Assembly (NCBI RefSeq): GCF_000204055.1
Contig: NW_006768769.1
Location: forward strand, 1,648,855-1,712,854
DNA length: 64,000 nucleotides
Direction: 5' to 3'
From: Melampsora larici-populina 98AG31
Lineage: Eukaryota; Basidiomycota; Pucciniomycetes; Pucciniales; Melampsoraceae
The notes beneath the pieces are model-generated. The model had not been told where the DNA came from, ran no database searches, and saw nothing but the letters and a program-made list of their open reading frames with translations. A program made the position numbers and the translations under genes. Positions 1-10,362 of this stretch are shown here, piece by piece. Within the stretch, counting starts at the first letter, position 1; each line of letters begins with the position of its first letter.

Positions 1-955
1 TGTTTCCAATGATATGATTTGATTATTCTTTACAACTTGTCATGGGTTAGAACTTGGAAATTGATCTTCCGAATGGATTTATTGGTTCATAAATTATGTT
101 TTTTGAAAGCTAAGAATATATCCTACACTTGAGCAATTCGATTTTTTATGTGTTTCTTCTGTTGACACGGTTTAGAATATGTAAAAGGTCTGGTAGAGAG
201 ACTCCTACTCTTATTGTTATCATTGGCTTAGTTTTGCGATCAAAAAAAACCAATATGCTTCTGGAGGGATGATCAAAAGTCTTTTTGGACTATGGCATTT
301 TATATATATCCTGAAGTTGAACATACAAAACCATTTCATTGATCTGTTCTAAGAAGTGTTCAGTTGGATTATCAAGTTGAGAAAAAAAAGATCCCCTAAC
401 AGTTCATTATGAGCTTCACATTTAAAAATGAAAACAAAAAGATGATTGCTTGATTATAAAGAGTACAAAATTATTGAATGAATGAAATTTTAATGGTTCC
501 TTTGACGACGTGATTGGTTAGAGACTGAGAAAATGAGGATGAGATTGACTAGTATGACTTGGTGAATGTTGACTAGACAACTTTGGTTAGATTTTTTAAC
601 TTTCTAATTACTAATTTGTTTTGAGAATCAAGTTCTTGCTTCTAGTTTTCTTTAGAAATACTTCTTCATTCTGAATTTTTGGTTTTGAAAGTTTATAAAG
701 ATTCAACTTTGGTTCATACTCAAGAATTCGGTTAGTTGATCTTTTCTTTCTTGATGAGTTATTTTTTTTCTCAGTATCGTATTGATTTCTTTTATAGATT
801 TGAAATCGATATCTTGAAAGATAGTTTTGGCTGGGAAACTTCAACAAATTCAACTCCATCAAGCAAAGTAAATCTCACTCAGAAACTTATCAAAACCTGA
901 CCCAATTCAACTTTCAACAGTTCTTCAATAAAACCGAAACTAATTTTCGAAAAAA
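1..955. other. AT-rich intergenic sequence
   Basis: I see no gene, structural RNA or inverted-repeat element here. It is AT-rich with homopolymer runs, and serves at least in its right part as the upstream region of the small secreted protein gene at 956. Confidence 0.5.
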
Positions 956-1147
956 ATGTTGAAAACACGGATCCATTTGATCTCTTTGATTTTACTTGCA
1001 ATCAATCTTTCATTCATTCAATCTCTTTATGTACTTCCTCAAACTTCAAGTTTACAAGAAATTAGACAAACTCAATCCAGCGGGTCTGGAAGATGGGAAG
1101 ATCCAACTTCAAAATACTCTGAATTAAGTGAATTGGAATCCGATTGA
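956..1147 (+). CDS. small secreted protein, 63 residues
   Basis: I do not recognise a family. The predicted protein begins with a classical signal peptide (MLKTRIHLISLILLAINLSF, probable cleavage after about residue 23 at IQS). The mature part is about 40 residues, has no cysteine, is polar and ends with an acidic stretch (SELSELESD). It is a single exon. A decayed copy of its 3' end lies at about 3403-3455 within a tandem segmental duplication, so it has been copied together with the neighbouring peptide gene. A small secreted protein beside other secreted-peptide genes suggests a role outside the cell, for example an effector, but that is inference. It could also be a chance ORF; the hydrophobic N-terminus and the duplication argue mildly for a real gene. 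Confidence 0.5.
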   Translation: MLKTRIHLISLILLAINLSFIQSLYVLPQTSSLQEIRQTQSSGSGRWEDPTSKYSELSELESD

Positions 1148-1831
1148 ACTCAAACTTAAACTTCTTTAATCCAATTTTATTTTTTTCATGGTTTTACTTT
1201 TGTAAAGATTCTTTTTTAATACTTAGATCCGTTTCAGAATTTCTCTTGATTGTATATCATGTTCTTGAGTTCTATCTTCCCATAATAATGAGCGGCAATA
1301 ATCATCTGATGGACCTGATTGAATTCCTTACACCTTTTTCACTTAAGCTTGATGCTTTCAGAATCTCCGCTCGTTCGAAGAGGTTTCAAAGACATTTTAC
1401 GTGCGTGTAGTCATAGGTACTTGAAGTGGTCGTGAGTCAAGGCAATGAAATTCAATGACGGTCGGAAAAAGGAACTCTGGTAAAGATGAAGATGACCATA
1501 TCTCGAACCCCGAGGGCCAATTATGTACTTCAGAAATAAGACTCCACAGCCAACAAGCTGCCGAAAGTTCTTTATTCCAGCCGAAAAGCTGTGCATTCTG
1601 ATGCCGTTGATGACATCAAGATGTTGACAACACCCAATTTGGCATTGATTGTCAAGCTTCGAGTTGAGTTTTGGTGAACCAAAATGTTATGTAGACACTG
1701 AAGCTGACGAATTCAGAATGTTTCGTCAAATTCATGGTGACTTGAGTTTGTTCGGGATCGAAATGACTCGTCTCAGATCTCGATGACATCCTTCACCTTT
1801 CCAGTGTTGAGGCCTCGTCTCGGCTTGTGAT

Positions 1832-1881
1832 CAGCGAAAAGTATCCAGTTTCTTGGATTTTGGTCATCTATAAATACCAGA
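1832..1881 (+). promoter_or_regulatory. shared core promoter of peptide gene 1
   Basis: A box CGAAAAGTATCCAGTTTCTT is followed by TATAAATACCAG (TATA at about 1870-1877), 141 bases before the ATG at 2011. Nearly the same arrangement precedes the paralog at 4331. Conservation in otherwise diverged flanks points to a working promoter. Confidence 0.55.
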
Positions 1882-2010
1882 TTATATAGTCTTATCATAG
1901 ATCACTTAAACTACCACATTTGCCATTTAACCAAAATTATCCATTTTACATTCACATTTATATATTTGTTTCTGAGAAACGTCTTATCCAATTTTATCAA
2001 ATTTAACAAA

Positions 2011-2220
2011 ATGAACTTTCAATTTTCAACTTCATCAATCTCTGTGATTTTCATGACTTTAACTCTTTTAGGATTCGCACTAGCTTCCCCTGTACCCAAT
2101 CCAAAATCAGGAATTTCTGTAGAAGATTCTAGTGCTGAGCAATTTGCTAAGCGCAGTCCTTCAAACAACTACCATGATCATCCGATTCATACCCAAGGAC
2201 ATGAACCTCCTCCATACTGA
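2011..2220 (+). CDS. secreted peptide precursor 1 (dibasic-processed family)
   Basis: A 69-residue precursor. A hydrophobic signal peptide ends near ALA (residues 1 to about 24). A short propeptide starting SPVPNP follows and ends in FAKR, a Kex2-type dibasic site at about residues 47-48. The last 21 residues (SPSNNYHDHPIHTQGHEPPP plus Y) would be released; they are rich in His and Pro and lack cysteine. I chose the ATG at 2011 rather than the upstream in-frame ATG at 1966 because it aligns with the start of the paralog at 4331 (MNFQ...TSSISVIF). There is no C-terminal CAAX box, so it is not a standard basidiomycete lipopeptide pheromone. A GTGAGT site 40-45 bases after the stop suggests an intron in the 3' UTR. 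Secretion and cleavage are inferred from motifs; the function is unknown. Confidence 0.7.
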   Translation: MNFQFSTSSISVIFMTLTLLGFALASPVPNPKSGISVEDSSAEQFAKRSPSNNYHDHPIHTQGHEPPPY

Positions 2221-3402
2221 CGAAGTCTTTCAAATCACTGGAAGTCTGCTTACCTATCATGATAGTGAGTGAATATGAGTTTTGCTTAAATCTGATTAAT
2301 CCTGATATCTTATTCTTTTTCTTCATAGTTTGTCAACAAAAGTATCATTATGATAAGATTGATCAAAAGAGTTCTTTTGATTGGATTTATTCAAGTCTTG
2401 ATTTTTGAATTTGTAATTTTTTTTTGGTTTGGTCCGTGAATAGGATGAAAACTTCTTGCTTAATCCTTACCAACTCTCTTAACATAATGTACACTCTTGT
2501 TCTCTTATTGTATACAATTATTGTCATTAAAGCTTAAAGCCTAGTTAGATATCTTCATTAGATTTAGATAGTATATATTCTTCATTTTCTTTTCTTCTTG
2601 TCATTATATTTACATTTTTGGTTTTCTCGTACATATATATTTGATTTGTGTACAAGTTATTCCTTTGTTTTACAAAAAAAAAGAAAAAAAATTCTTGTGA
2701 TCAATTTTAAATCCTCATTGGATAATTGTACTGTTTCTTTTATTTCTCTTGATATTTGAGTTTAATTTTTATACCTATCTAGACAAATGGATTGGGTGTA
2801 AGATTTGAGCTCATGTATATATCACTATATTGTGCTGTAAATTTGATGCTTCTGAACCTTTCTGCACCCATTGTTGAGCCAGTGACATCCTTACAATATC
2901 CTGCCAATTTAGTTCCTAGTCTTCACGTACATTATCAGTTGACAGAATTCATGCAGATGGACAGATGCTTCCTCTGACCTTAAGAAAATGATTTAACAAA
3001 AGTGATTATATTACAAGCAATATAGTTGATTTAGTGTCTACCGCAATATGCACACAAACGGAATAGCGCACTATTTGAAGTGAAGCATCTTGATTATCCG
3101 CCTTTGTGGGACATTGAGATTGACTGAGATGACACGACTTGACTAGTGCCCGTACGAGGCACGAGGGAGATTACTCCTGTCCATGCCCGCACTTGGGTAG
3201 CGAGACCTCGACGTACCAGGATTCAGCTTCTCTTGGCACTAGGCAAACGGCTGCTCTAGTAGCCGGATGGTTGTGTAAAATTAAACAAAGATCAATTCAA
3301 GAATGTGTAAAGTCATGCACCCTTTTCAATCTCTGTAGTGTTGATAAATCTTTCTCTCATTCAAATGTTTCCTCAGAGTCAAGCTTGAGGCTTAGATGAG
3401 GT

Positions 3403-3455
3403 CAGTCAAACTCAATCCGGCGGGTCTGGAAGATGGTAAGATAAGAATTTGAGAC
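3403..3455 (+). pseudogene. fragment of the 956-1147 secreted protein gene
   Basis: The sequence around 3403-3440 repeats the coding end of the gene at 956 (reading TQS..GSGRW) but is followed at once by a stop, and no matching signal-peptide exon lies upstream. It is a truncated leftover of the tandem duplication. Confidence 0.55.
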
Positions 3456-4067
3456 ACTTTCAATCAAGTGGATTGGATTAAACCACAATTCTCATGATCT
3501 ATTTGTGAAGGTAGTTTTCCTGCTTCTGCTTTTGCGAAGATTTTTCCCTGATGATACTCGAGTGCTGTCGCTGGTTTGAAGAGCATAAGATCCTCTGCGT
3601 GCGTGTAGTTATAAACATATGAAATGGTTGGAAGTCAAGACACTATATTAAAGCAATGATGGTCGAAAAGGAAACCAGGTGAAGATAAAGATGATTTTTC
3701 ACGAAACTCGATTACTTCAGAAAGGAGACTGCTTTAAACACGTATCGTGATGCCATTTATGGCATCATGATGATCAAAACAACAAATTATTGCTTTCATT
3801 GCCGACATCCGACTGAAATTATTGTGAACCGGAATACTAGAGACTGAAGCTGGGAAGTGTTTCGCCATGGTAACCTTTTCGTGAAAAGTTTGCCTACCCT
3901 GGAAAAAGTCGGCGGCGGAGTTTCGGTTGAGATATACACCGGTGCGAGATGAAGAAGTTATTCGAGATCACGCTTCTCGATGTTTTTTCAATCTCGAGTC
4001 TGAGTTCATTCTTCATTTTCGAGTGTCAAGACTCCAGATCCATGTAATACTAACCTTCGCAGCTTAT

Positions 4068-4115
4068 CACCGAAAAGCATGCAGTTTCTTAGATTCTTGT
4101 GATTATAAATACCAG
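4068..4115 (+). promoter_or_regulatory. shared core promoter of peptide gene 2
   Basis: CGAAAAGCATGCAGTTTCTT followed by TATAAATACCAG (TATA at about 4104-4111), 227 bases before the ATG at 4331. It matches the block at 1832-1881. Confidence 0.55.
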
Positions 4116-4330
4116 AATATTCTCACTATCACTCCCTCAGTTCCGTTTGAATGAAAATTGTCCAATCACTTTTGCACATCTATTTCTGTGAAATATCTTT
4201 TCCAAAAAAGTGAGATCAATCTAATCAAAAAACTTTATATACTTTTCTCATCAGTCTTGATAGCTAGTATATCAATTTCGAAACCTCATATTAATAAAAC
4301 CTTTTATTCGCTTTTATCAGATTTTGAAAC

Positions 4331-4543
4331 ATGAACTTCCAATCCACAACTTCCTCAATCTCGGTCATTTTCATAATGTTTAATCTCCTAGGAAGTTTGG
4401 CGCTGGCTGCCCCTCTTCCAAATCCAGAGTTGGAACTCTCTGTAAGAGATTCTAGTGCGAAGCAATTTGCTAGGCGTGATTTTTCATCAATGGTCCAGGG
4501 TCATGGGATCAAAGAGGAAGCGACAGAAGCTCTTCCAATATGA
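4331..4543 (+). CDS. secreted peptide precursor 2 (dibasic-processed family)
   Basis: A 70-residue paralog of the gene at 2011. The signal peptide ends ALA before APLPNPE, the propeptide carries the shared block DSSAKQFA and ends in the dibasic pair RR at about residue 48-49. The C-terminal peptide would be 21 residues (DFSSMVQGHGIKEEATEALP plus I). The N-terminal half aligns closely with precursor 1 (MNFQ, TSSISVIF, PNP, DSSA.QFA.R), while the peptide part differs almost completely, apart from a QGH that occurs in both. A GTGAGT site again follows the stop by about 45 bases. The pattern of conserved pre-pro region with variable mature peptide is typical of fast-evolving secreted peptides. 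The function is unknown. Confidence 0.7.
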   Translation: MNFQSTTSSISVIFIMFNLLGSLALAAPLPNPELELSVRDSSAKQFARRDFSSMVQGHGIKEEATEALPI

Positions 4544-5610
4544 AGAGTTTTTGAATCGCTCAAATTCTTTTTGCTAATCAAGAGCGTGAGTGGATATGAG
4601 TTTTGCTTTCATCTGATAAATCTTGATTTTTTTCTGAGATCTTGTTTACAGTTTTCTCAAAGGACCCAATTCATATGACAAGATGAATCAATAAATTTCT
4701 TTTGATTTTTTGCATTCAATCTTTGAGTGTTTATGGGTGTTTTGTTTGATTCGGTCAGACAATATAATCACAATGTCTTAATCAATCCCAATCATAAGCT
4801 TGTACTAGGTGTCTACTCTTGTTTTCTTAGTTTGCAGTAGGAAGCTCTTTTCATTTGAGGCTGAGATTAATCAGAGTCTGAGATCTTTGTTGGATTGTAT
4901 TCTTTGTTTTGTATTCTTCTTGTCATTGAATTTACTTTTTGTCTTTCATGTAATTCTATGTTCAGGTTTGCTCACCACCAAATCTTGTCTTGTGATGAAT
5001 GTTGAATTCTCATTGGACATTTCTATCATGTCTTTAATTTCTTTTTACATTTGAGTTTTGCTTTTTGTTCTAATTTATATAAAGCTCCTCTAAGAATGAT
5101 TGATTGGAAGATGGTAAAAAGGTCATCAGCACAGCAGATATAACACCTGTGACTGATTTTGCTTATTTTGACTAGAAGCAATTTAACTGTTGGCCACAGT
5201 CTGGCTAGGTCAAAACTTACTAAATGATGAGAAAATAATACTCTCACACCTAGACATGAAAGGCAAATGATGATCGTGGATGATTGAGCAGATTCATTGA
5301 AAGATATGGACAAATCAATGGTCACAATGACACAATGACACATGAGTGTATTTGAGGACCAGGCACAATTATTGTGCTTTGTTACTATTCAGAATGTATT
5401 TGGACTTTGGGATTGGTGCAAAAGCTCATTAGAGTAAAAGTGACATACCACAGGGTGTCACTTGCTGGTGCTATCACGTCCCATGCTCACCAATTGAGAC
5501 GTCTTAATGACACTTGGTTCTGGTGTGGTCGATGCATATGATGCTTTCTCCAAATTATGTTACCAACAACCAATGGCTACTTAGGAAATATTAATGAAGC
5601 TGTTTAAGAG
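4544..5610. other. 3' flank of the duplication and intergenic sequence
   Basis: To about 5060 this is the 3' part of duplication copy 2, including a probable 3'-UTR intron (GTGAGTGG about 4589 to TTTACAG about 4652). From 5060 to 5610 I see no gene. Confidence 0.45.
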
Positions 5611-6996
5611 TACAGCCGTTCCTTGATTGGTTGCCAATGCTTCTATTTGAAACTTTTTTTTAACATTTTTGACATATTTTGCATTTTTTTCTCTTGTGAT
5701 TAAGTCCCAGTAGGTCTTGAACACAGCCTACAGTACTCAGATAATTTCAGATATGCTCTGGAATTGTTGTACATGTCCCCACACCTAGGAATTGTAAACA
5801 TTGGGTTTGGGACAAACCCTGGCCCTGCCTCTGCAAAACTTGAATGATTACGGAAATCACTTGGAGGGGACTGTACAAGCTGTTTTTGTGAGGTTTGAGT
5901 TTATCTGACTTGTGATCTGTTGTACTTCTTGGTAACATCACTGTAACAGCTATAAGGCTAATGCTCTACAGAAATCTTAGGTAGTATTGGGGCTAAGATA
6001 GATAATTTGTTGGTGTTCAATCGACTCAGAGCTATTACATAACCCATTAATTGAAGTTTACAGTTATTCTCATGAAAGTGACAAGATTACAGATGAAAGT
6101 GACGCTAAGCAAAGTTGAAGTAGTTGAACACCAAGAGGAAGAGAGTTAGTGTAGTTGAATATGAGGAGGATTTAGGTTTCATTGTCTTGGCTTTCATATT
6201 ATTGCATTTAATTTTTTCTTTCACTTATAGAGCTCGCTCGCAAGATTTGTAATCTTTCTCTTTCCCCAATCTTTGGGAAGAGAAAGTATGTGGTCATTTC
6301 ATTTTCTGTTATCTCGTATGTTTTTGTATTCTGATTCTAACCTGGTAAATGCACTAGATTTATCCATAGATCAAACAAGCTCATGACTCGTACTATCTTT
6401 GTCTACTTCATACTCACTATTACTGAACACAGGTACTTACCAAACCGGCTTATATTGTCTTTTTCAAGTCACTTATATTCATGTTTCTTTTCATCATTCT
6501 ATATCTTGTTGTGTAGGTCAGTCCCATCCTTGAGACAGGATTGAGGAGTCTGCTCCATCTAACTACTAGTACTAGCACATATATTATCAGGTAAATATAT
6601 CATCTTTGGGAAGAGAAAATTTATCCATAGATCAAACAAGCTCATAACTTGTACTATCTGCTTCTGCTTCATACTCACTATAACTGAACACAGGTCAGTC
6701 CAATTTTTGAGACAGGATTGAGGAGTCTGTTCCATCTAACTACTAGCACATATATTATCAGGTTTTTGTCATTAACAAGAACCTCATTCCAAGCCACTCA
6801 TACATTTTCATAATTCATTGCTATAAGCCCTTGTTGTGGCACTACAACACTCCCACAGAACATTCAAACACTGTAGGAGGTATCCAAGACCCAAGAGCAG
6901 CTGGTTACAAAAGAAATAAAATGTAAAATTTGTTGAAAATTTTAAACAAGTTTCAAAAAGGTTGTAAGTGAAGCAACCAATCAAGGAATGGCTGTA
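5611..6996. mobile_element. non-autonomous Tc1/mariner-type element, 1.4 kb
   Basis: Terminal inverted repeats: the left end TACAGCCGTTCCTTGATTGG is mirrored at 6973-6996, and similarity continues inward imperfectly for about 80-90 bases. The ends begin and finish with TA, as expected for a TA target duplication. No transposase frame is visible inside. The first 11 bases, and GGTTGC at positions 19-24, match the ends of the autonomous element at 23411-28079, so that family could mobilise it. The interior contains a direct duplication (6358-6763). Confidence 0.75.
6358..6763. repeat. direct duplication with and without an intron-like segment
   Basis: About 6358-6594 and 6619-6763 are direct copies sharing the stretches TTTATCCATAGATCAAACAA, TTCATACTCACTAT, CTGAACACAG and GAGACAGGATTGAGGAGTCT. 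Copy 1 has an extra 84 bases at 6433-6516 that begin GTACTTACC and end TTGTGTAG. Copy 2 joins CACAG directly to GTCAGTCC at 6693/6694. Confidence 0.75.
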
Positions 6997-8011
6997 ATAA
7001 AAGGGGAATCTGGTCCCTAGAACCCATGTTCCCGTCCAGGGACCACTTTAATGCTGAAGGTGATAGTTCATTGACTCATCCCCAATCCAAGGTAGTGTAT
7101 GGGCACATTCAGTTTATGTTGTGGTTAATTTATGTTCTGATGAGGTATTGAGATACCAGCAGACTATATGTTTTCAATTCACAATCCAAGCACATTGGCT
7201 ATACATATATTCTACAAAACTTCAAAATTTGCAAAAGGATTACAAACCACATTTGTCACTGGCTTGCAAGCCCGCTGCCCAATGGATCCCAATTTGTAAA
7301 ATTGGGCATGTTCTGAACACATATAATTTGCCCTCCAAGTTTGGACCGTAGTGTATAGGAAATGAACTCGATCCATTGCTAGACGCTTCACCCCAAACTT
7401 GAGGGCATCCCACAGTAGAGAGGGATCACAACTGGGGCCTTTCGTCACATCGATGATGTCATTAACCTTTCACGAAAACCCCTCGAACCATGGCAACTCT
7501 GGTAATTGCATAAAAGCCTTGAGCGAAAAAGCTAAACAAAGCTGGTGCCGGGTAGTTCGAAATCAATTTTTGTCATCTCTAATCAGGATACCGAAATGTT
7601 GCGACCGAGGTGAAACCGATGTCATCTCGGTGATTCATCAAAGCGAAAATGCAACTTGAGCTTCCGGGCGTTATGATGCATTTGCGGGGATGGCTACCCC
7701 GGATGATAATCATGTCGCCACATCGCATGAAAGCTACATATACCTGCACTTCACTACGATTCTAGACGGCGTCAGGAATTCTCCCCATTACTTGCTCCAT
7801 TCGTAATTGGAAAGATTTGATATCTTCAAGCTCAACGTCTACGCTTCCTTGTGTTTCTGAGAAACCTTGATTAACCTATTTCTTTCTTGTTCGGCCTATA
7901 TTTAGGGAATTTTATACTCTTACTGTGAGTGGAACTTGCGATGTTTTATTTCTTCGCTCTGCTCAAAGATTTTAAGAAACTGAGGATTGAATTTTTCTCC
8001 AACAGATTAAG
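6997..8011. other. intergenic, upstream of peptide gene 3
   Basis: No gene is seen. The part from about 7400 is somewhat more GC-rich, and a TATA-like ACATATACC lies near 7735. The CGAAAAG box of the other two peptide promoters is not clearly present. Confidence 0.4.
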
Positions 8012-8230
8012 ATGCAAGTTCAATCTTCGTGCTCAAAATTTGTGGCCATCTTCATGACACTCTCTATTTTGAGCAGTGCAGTAATGGCTGCACCCCATCC
8101 CAATTTGATGGAATTGGAATCCTCTCTTGATGCTGGTCACAAAGGATTCGCCAGGCGTGATAGTCTGGATAAAAACCAGGACCTGGTACCCGAAATCACA
8201 GAGAAAATGATGATGCCTCCTCCAACCTGA
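8012..8230 (+). CDS. secreted peptide precursor 3 (dibasic-processed family)
   Basis: A 72-residue, more diverged member of the family. A signal peptide ends near VMA, followed by APHPN (compare APLPNP in precursor 2). The propeptide ends FARR, the same FA plus dibasic arrangement at about residues 46-49. The predicted released peptide is 23 residues (starts DSLDKNQDL, ends MMMPPPT); its proline-rich end recalls EPPPY of precursor 1. There is one cysteine, within the signal peptide. A GTGAGT site follows the stop by about 30 bases, as in the paralogs. It lies outside the clear 1.7 kb duplication, so it is an older copy. Orthologous function is unknown. Confidence 0.65.
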   Translation: MQVQSSCSKFVAIFMTLSILSSAVMAAPHPNLMELESSLDAGHKGFARRDSLDKNQDLVPEITEKMMMPPPT

Positions 8231-8469
8231 TGTGTGGGCGGTGTTAAATTTTTATAATGGTGAGTCATGCTTTTCTGTTTCAATTGGTCGTTCCTGATGC
8301 AATAAATAATAGCATCGCTGACAATACATTTTCCGAACAAATATAGTGTCTTGAACGGGGGGTAATATCGAGGACGAATTTAATGACACCGGTGTTTAAT
8401 GAACACATTTATTGTTGTTGTATCCATTTATTCAATATGGCTTGTCACATCTCTTGATAAAAGAAGAAA

Positions 8470-9427
8470 GGAAACGACTCGGGCCACACTCATCTTTGCT
8501 ACGGCCACACTTCACGTGACTTGGCTACACATACATACAAGTATTCCGTATTAGAATTTTAGTATTAACCACACTACATGTAACTGTGCATATTTTTTTC
8601 TTTGATAATCAAAGGATTGGGAAACGAGCGGGAAGAGTGAGGTGGAAAAGGGATGATTTAAATGTAATCGTTGAACAGTCATGTTTGATCAGGTTTGATC
8701 ATGATCGCTCAATGCATTGTATATCGAGTTGGTTACAATGAATTGTTTCCGTGATGCGAGACAGTAGGTAACAAGAGACCTCGAGGAAGGTTATTGGAAA
8801 GTCAATTTGAGTTGGATGGTATGGGAGTGAGGCAGGGAATCAAACGCTTAGTCAAGACCACCAATTAGTTTGCTGAGTTTTTCACATCACCCAAGGATTT
8901 CTCAGGAATAGAAGACTTTAAAGATTTAGACTGGATCAAAGTGATCATATGATTGTTTTTAATTGCACATGTTCACGGAGGCCTCTTTGAGGGCGCGGCG
9001 AACGCGCTTGTGAGGGGCTTTGTTAAGCTTACATAGTGAAACACAAGTTCATATCTTGAGTAAGTAGTTGGTAAACAGTAAAAATCAAGCTTGGGGTCGA
9101 TTTGCAGACTCCTGCAATTTAAGTCGATGGCGATTGTGAGCATAATCCAGCATTATTACGCTGATGAACTTCCGGATTAGATTCTTCAAGAGTTTGTAAT
9201 TGTTATTCAAGCATTTCAGCTTCCATGAAATAATCATGTCAAGCGTTCACCGTATGTCCAATAAATGTTTTAGAGATGGTGGTGGTGGTAATGGCTGTGT
9301 TGGTTCTCCCTGAATCATTGATCTGGAATGTGAATTTGAAGGCTAGTAAATACATGTATGTAGTATGTGTAGCCAAGTCACGTGAAGTGTGGCCGTAGCA
9401 AAGATGAGTGTGGCCCGAGTCGTTTCC
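8470..9427. mobile_element. non-autonomous Mutator-like element with 9-bp target duplication
   Basis: Inverted repeats of about 80 bases begin GGAAACGACTCGGGCCACAC at 8470 and are mirrored up to 9427. The element is flanked by a perfect 9-base direct repeat AAGAAGAAA at 8461-8469 and 9428-9436. A 9-base duplication with long inverted repeats fits the Mutator (MULE) superfamily. No transposase frame is visible in the 958 bases. The near-perfect repeats suggest a fairly recent insertion. Confidence 0.8.
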
Positions 9428-9443
9428 AAGAAGAAAACATGAG

Positions 9444-10204
9444 TACAGTCAAACCCCTCTCAAGCTGTACCTCTATGAAGCCTTAACCTGTAGCCATGAT
9501 TTTTTTGTTTCCCCCAATCCCCCACGTTGAGTGGGGCCAAATTTTGTTAGAATCCCATAGCTTTCACAGTAACCCATATCTAAAACTTGAAAAAAACAAT
9601 TTTTTCAATGTAAATCCATAGAAAAATGGCCAGTAGGTATGAATCCTCAAAATTCAGCCCTCTAGGCGCTATCACTTCTTTCCTTAGTATAAATGACAAA
9701 ACTGTTGTAATGTAGTCATACATTCAAAGATTCTTCTGATAAACTACTTAGCAGAGCAAATACTGAAAATTTTGATATCCTGTCAAGTCTTAATCAAGGC
9801 ACAACTTAGGACTTAGTTCCATGAACCAGTCTTGATAGGAATATAGATAAAGTATAATTCCACATTTGAAAGATACAAGGTTAACAAATAAAATGAACCA
9901 TGTGCATTCAAAAATATATAAGGTTCTTAACCTCTTATCACCATTGTACCAAAAATGTAAGAAACTGTGAGGATGGACAGCAAGTTAATTTTTTATCAGC
10001 TGAGAGCCCAACCCATATAGAGCCATATTTCCAATAGCTGTGGAGGGATGGTCTCTCTACAGCCACATCTTTTGTGTCTTTGGAGAAATTTCAATATTTA
10101 TAGCCATGAATGTATGTCTATGCTCCCCAACAATGACAAACCCCTCTATAGCCATAGAATTTCCTTTGCACAGAGCGGTACAGCTTTAGAAGGGTTTGAC
10201 TGTA
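9444..10204. mobile_element. non-autonomous pogo/Tc1-like element
   Basis: Ends TACAGTCAAACCC at 9444 and GGGTTTGACTGTA ending 10204 are inverted; similarity extends through AAGCTGTACC for about 30 bases. TA borders and CAGTCAAACC termini are typical of Tc1/pogo (Fot-like) elements in fungi. There is no coding frame. Short motifs related to the ends (CCCCTCTATAGCCATAGAAT and similar) recur inside near 10030-10160. Confidence 0.75.
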
Positions 10205-10211
10205 GCATGAT

Positions 10212-10362
10212 TAGTGGTGGCCAAAGTAGACCCGGTTTCAAGAAAACCCAGCTGACCCAGTTGCTTTTTGGCATCAAGTTGACATTTGTTGACAGCTCAC
10301 AGCCAAAAATTCAACTGGGTCGACTGGCTTTTTTGAAACCCAGTCTACTTTGAGCACCACTA
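10212..10362. mobile_element. short MITE, 151 bp
   Basis: TAGTGGTGGCCAAAGTAGAC at 10212 is mirrored by GTCTACTTTGAGCACCACTA ending at 10362, with inverted similarity continuing inward almost to the centre (about 60 bases per arm). It is too short to encode anything, and its superfamily is uncertain. Confidence 0.65.

Larger units (their letters stand above)
1066..2775. repeat. tandem segmental duplication, copy 1
   Basis: This segment aligns by eye with 3403-5060 in the same orientation. Matching landmarks in order are the 3' end of the small secreted gene (CGGGTCTGGAAGATGG), a shared promoter box and TATAAATACCAG, the peptide gene, a GTGAGT splice-like site just after its stop, and AT-rich 3' sequence. 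Edges are approximate. Confidence 0.7.
3403..5060. repeat. tandem segmental duplication, copy 2
   Basis: Second copy of the unit at 1066-2775. It holds a broken 3' end of the small secreted gene, the shared promoter block, and the peptide gene at 4331. The non-coding parts have diverged but remain collinear, so the duplication is not recent. Confidence 0.7.

Noticed and set aside
3139..3399. 86-residue open frame with several cysteines
   Set aside because: No signal peptide and no resemblance to any family; it runs through unrelated GC-rich sequence, so probably a chance frame.
5026..5343. 105-residue minus-strand frame with a hydrophobic start
   Set aside because: Runs into the 3' flank of the duplication, uneven composition, no conserved motif, no paralog in the other duplication copy.
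2011..8230. Peptide family as lipopeptide mating pheromones
   Set aside because: They have signal peptides and no C-terminal CAAX box, whereas basidiomycete pheromone precursors lack signal peptides and end in CAAX. No pheromone receptor or homeodomain gene is in the window.
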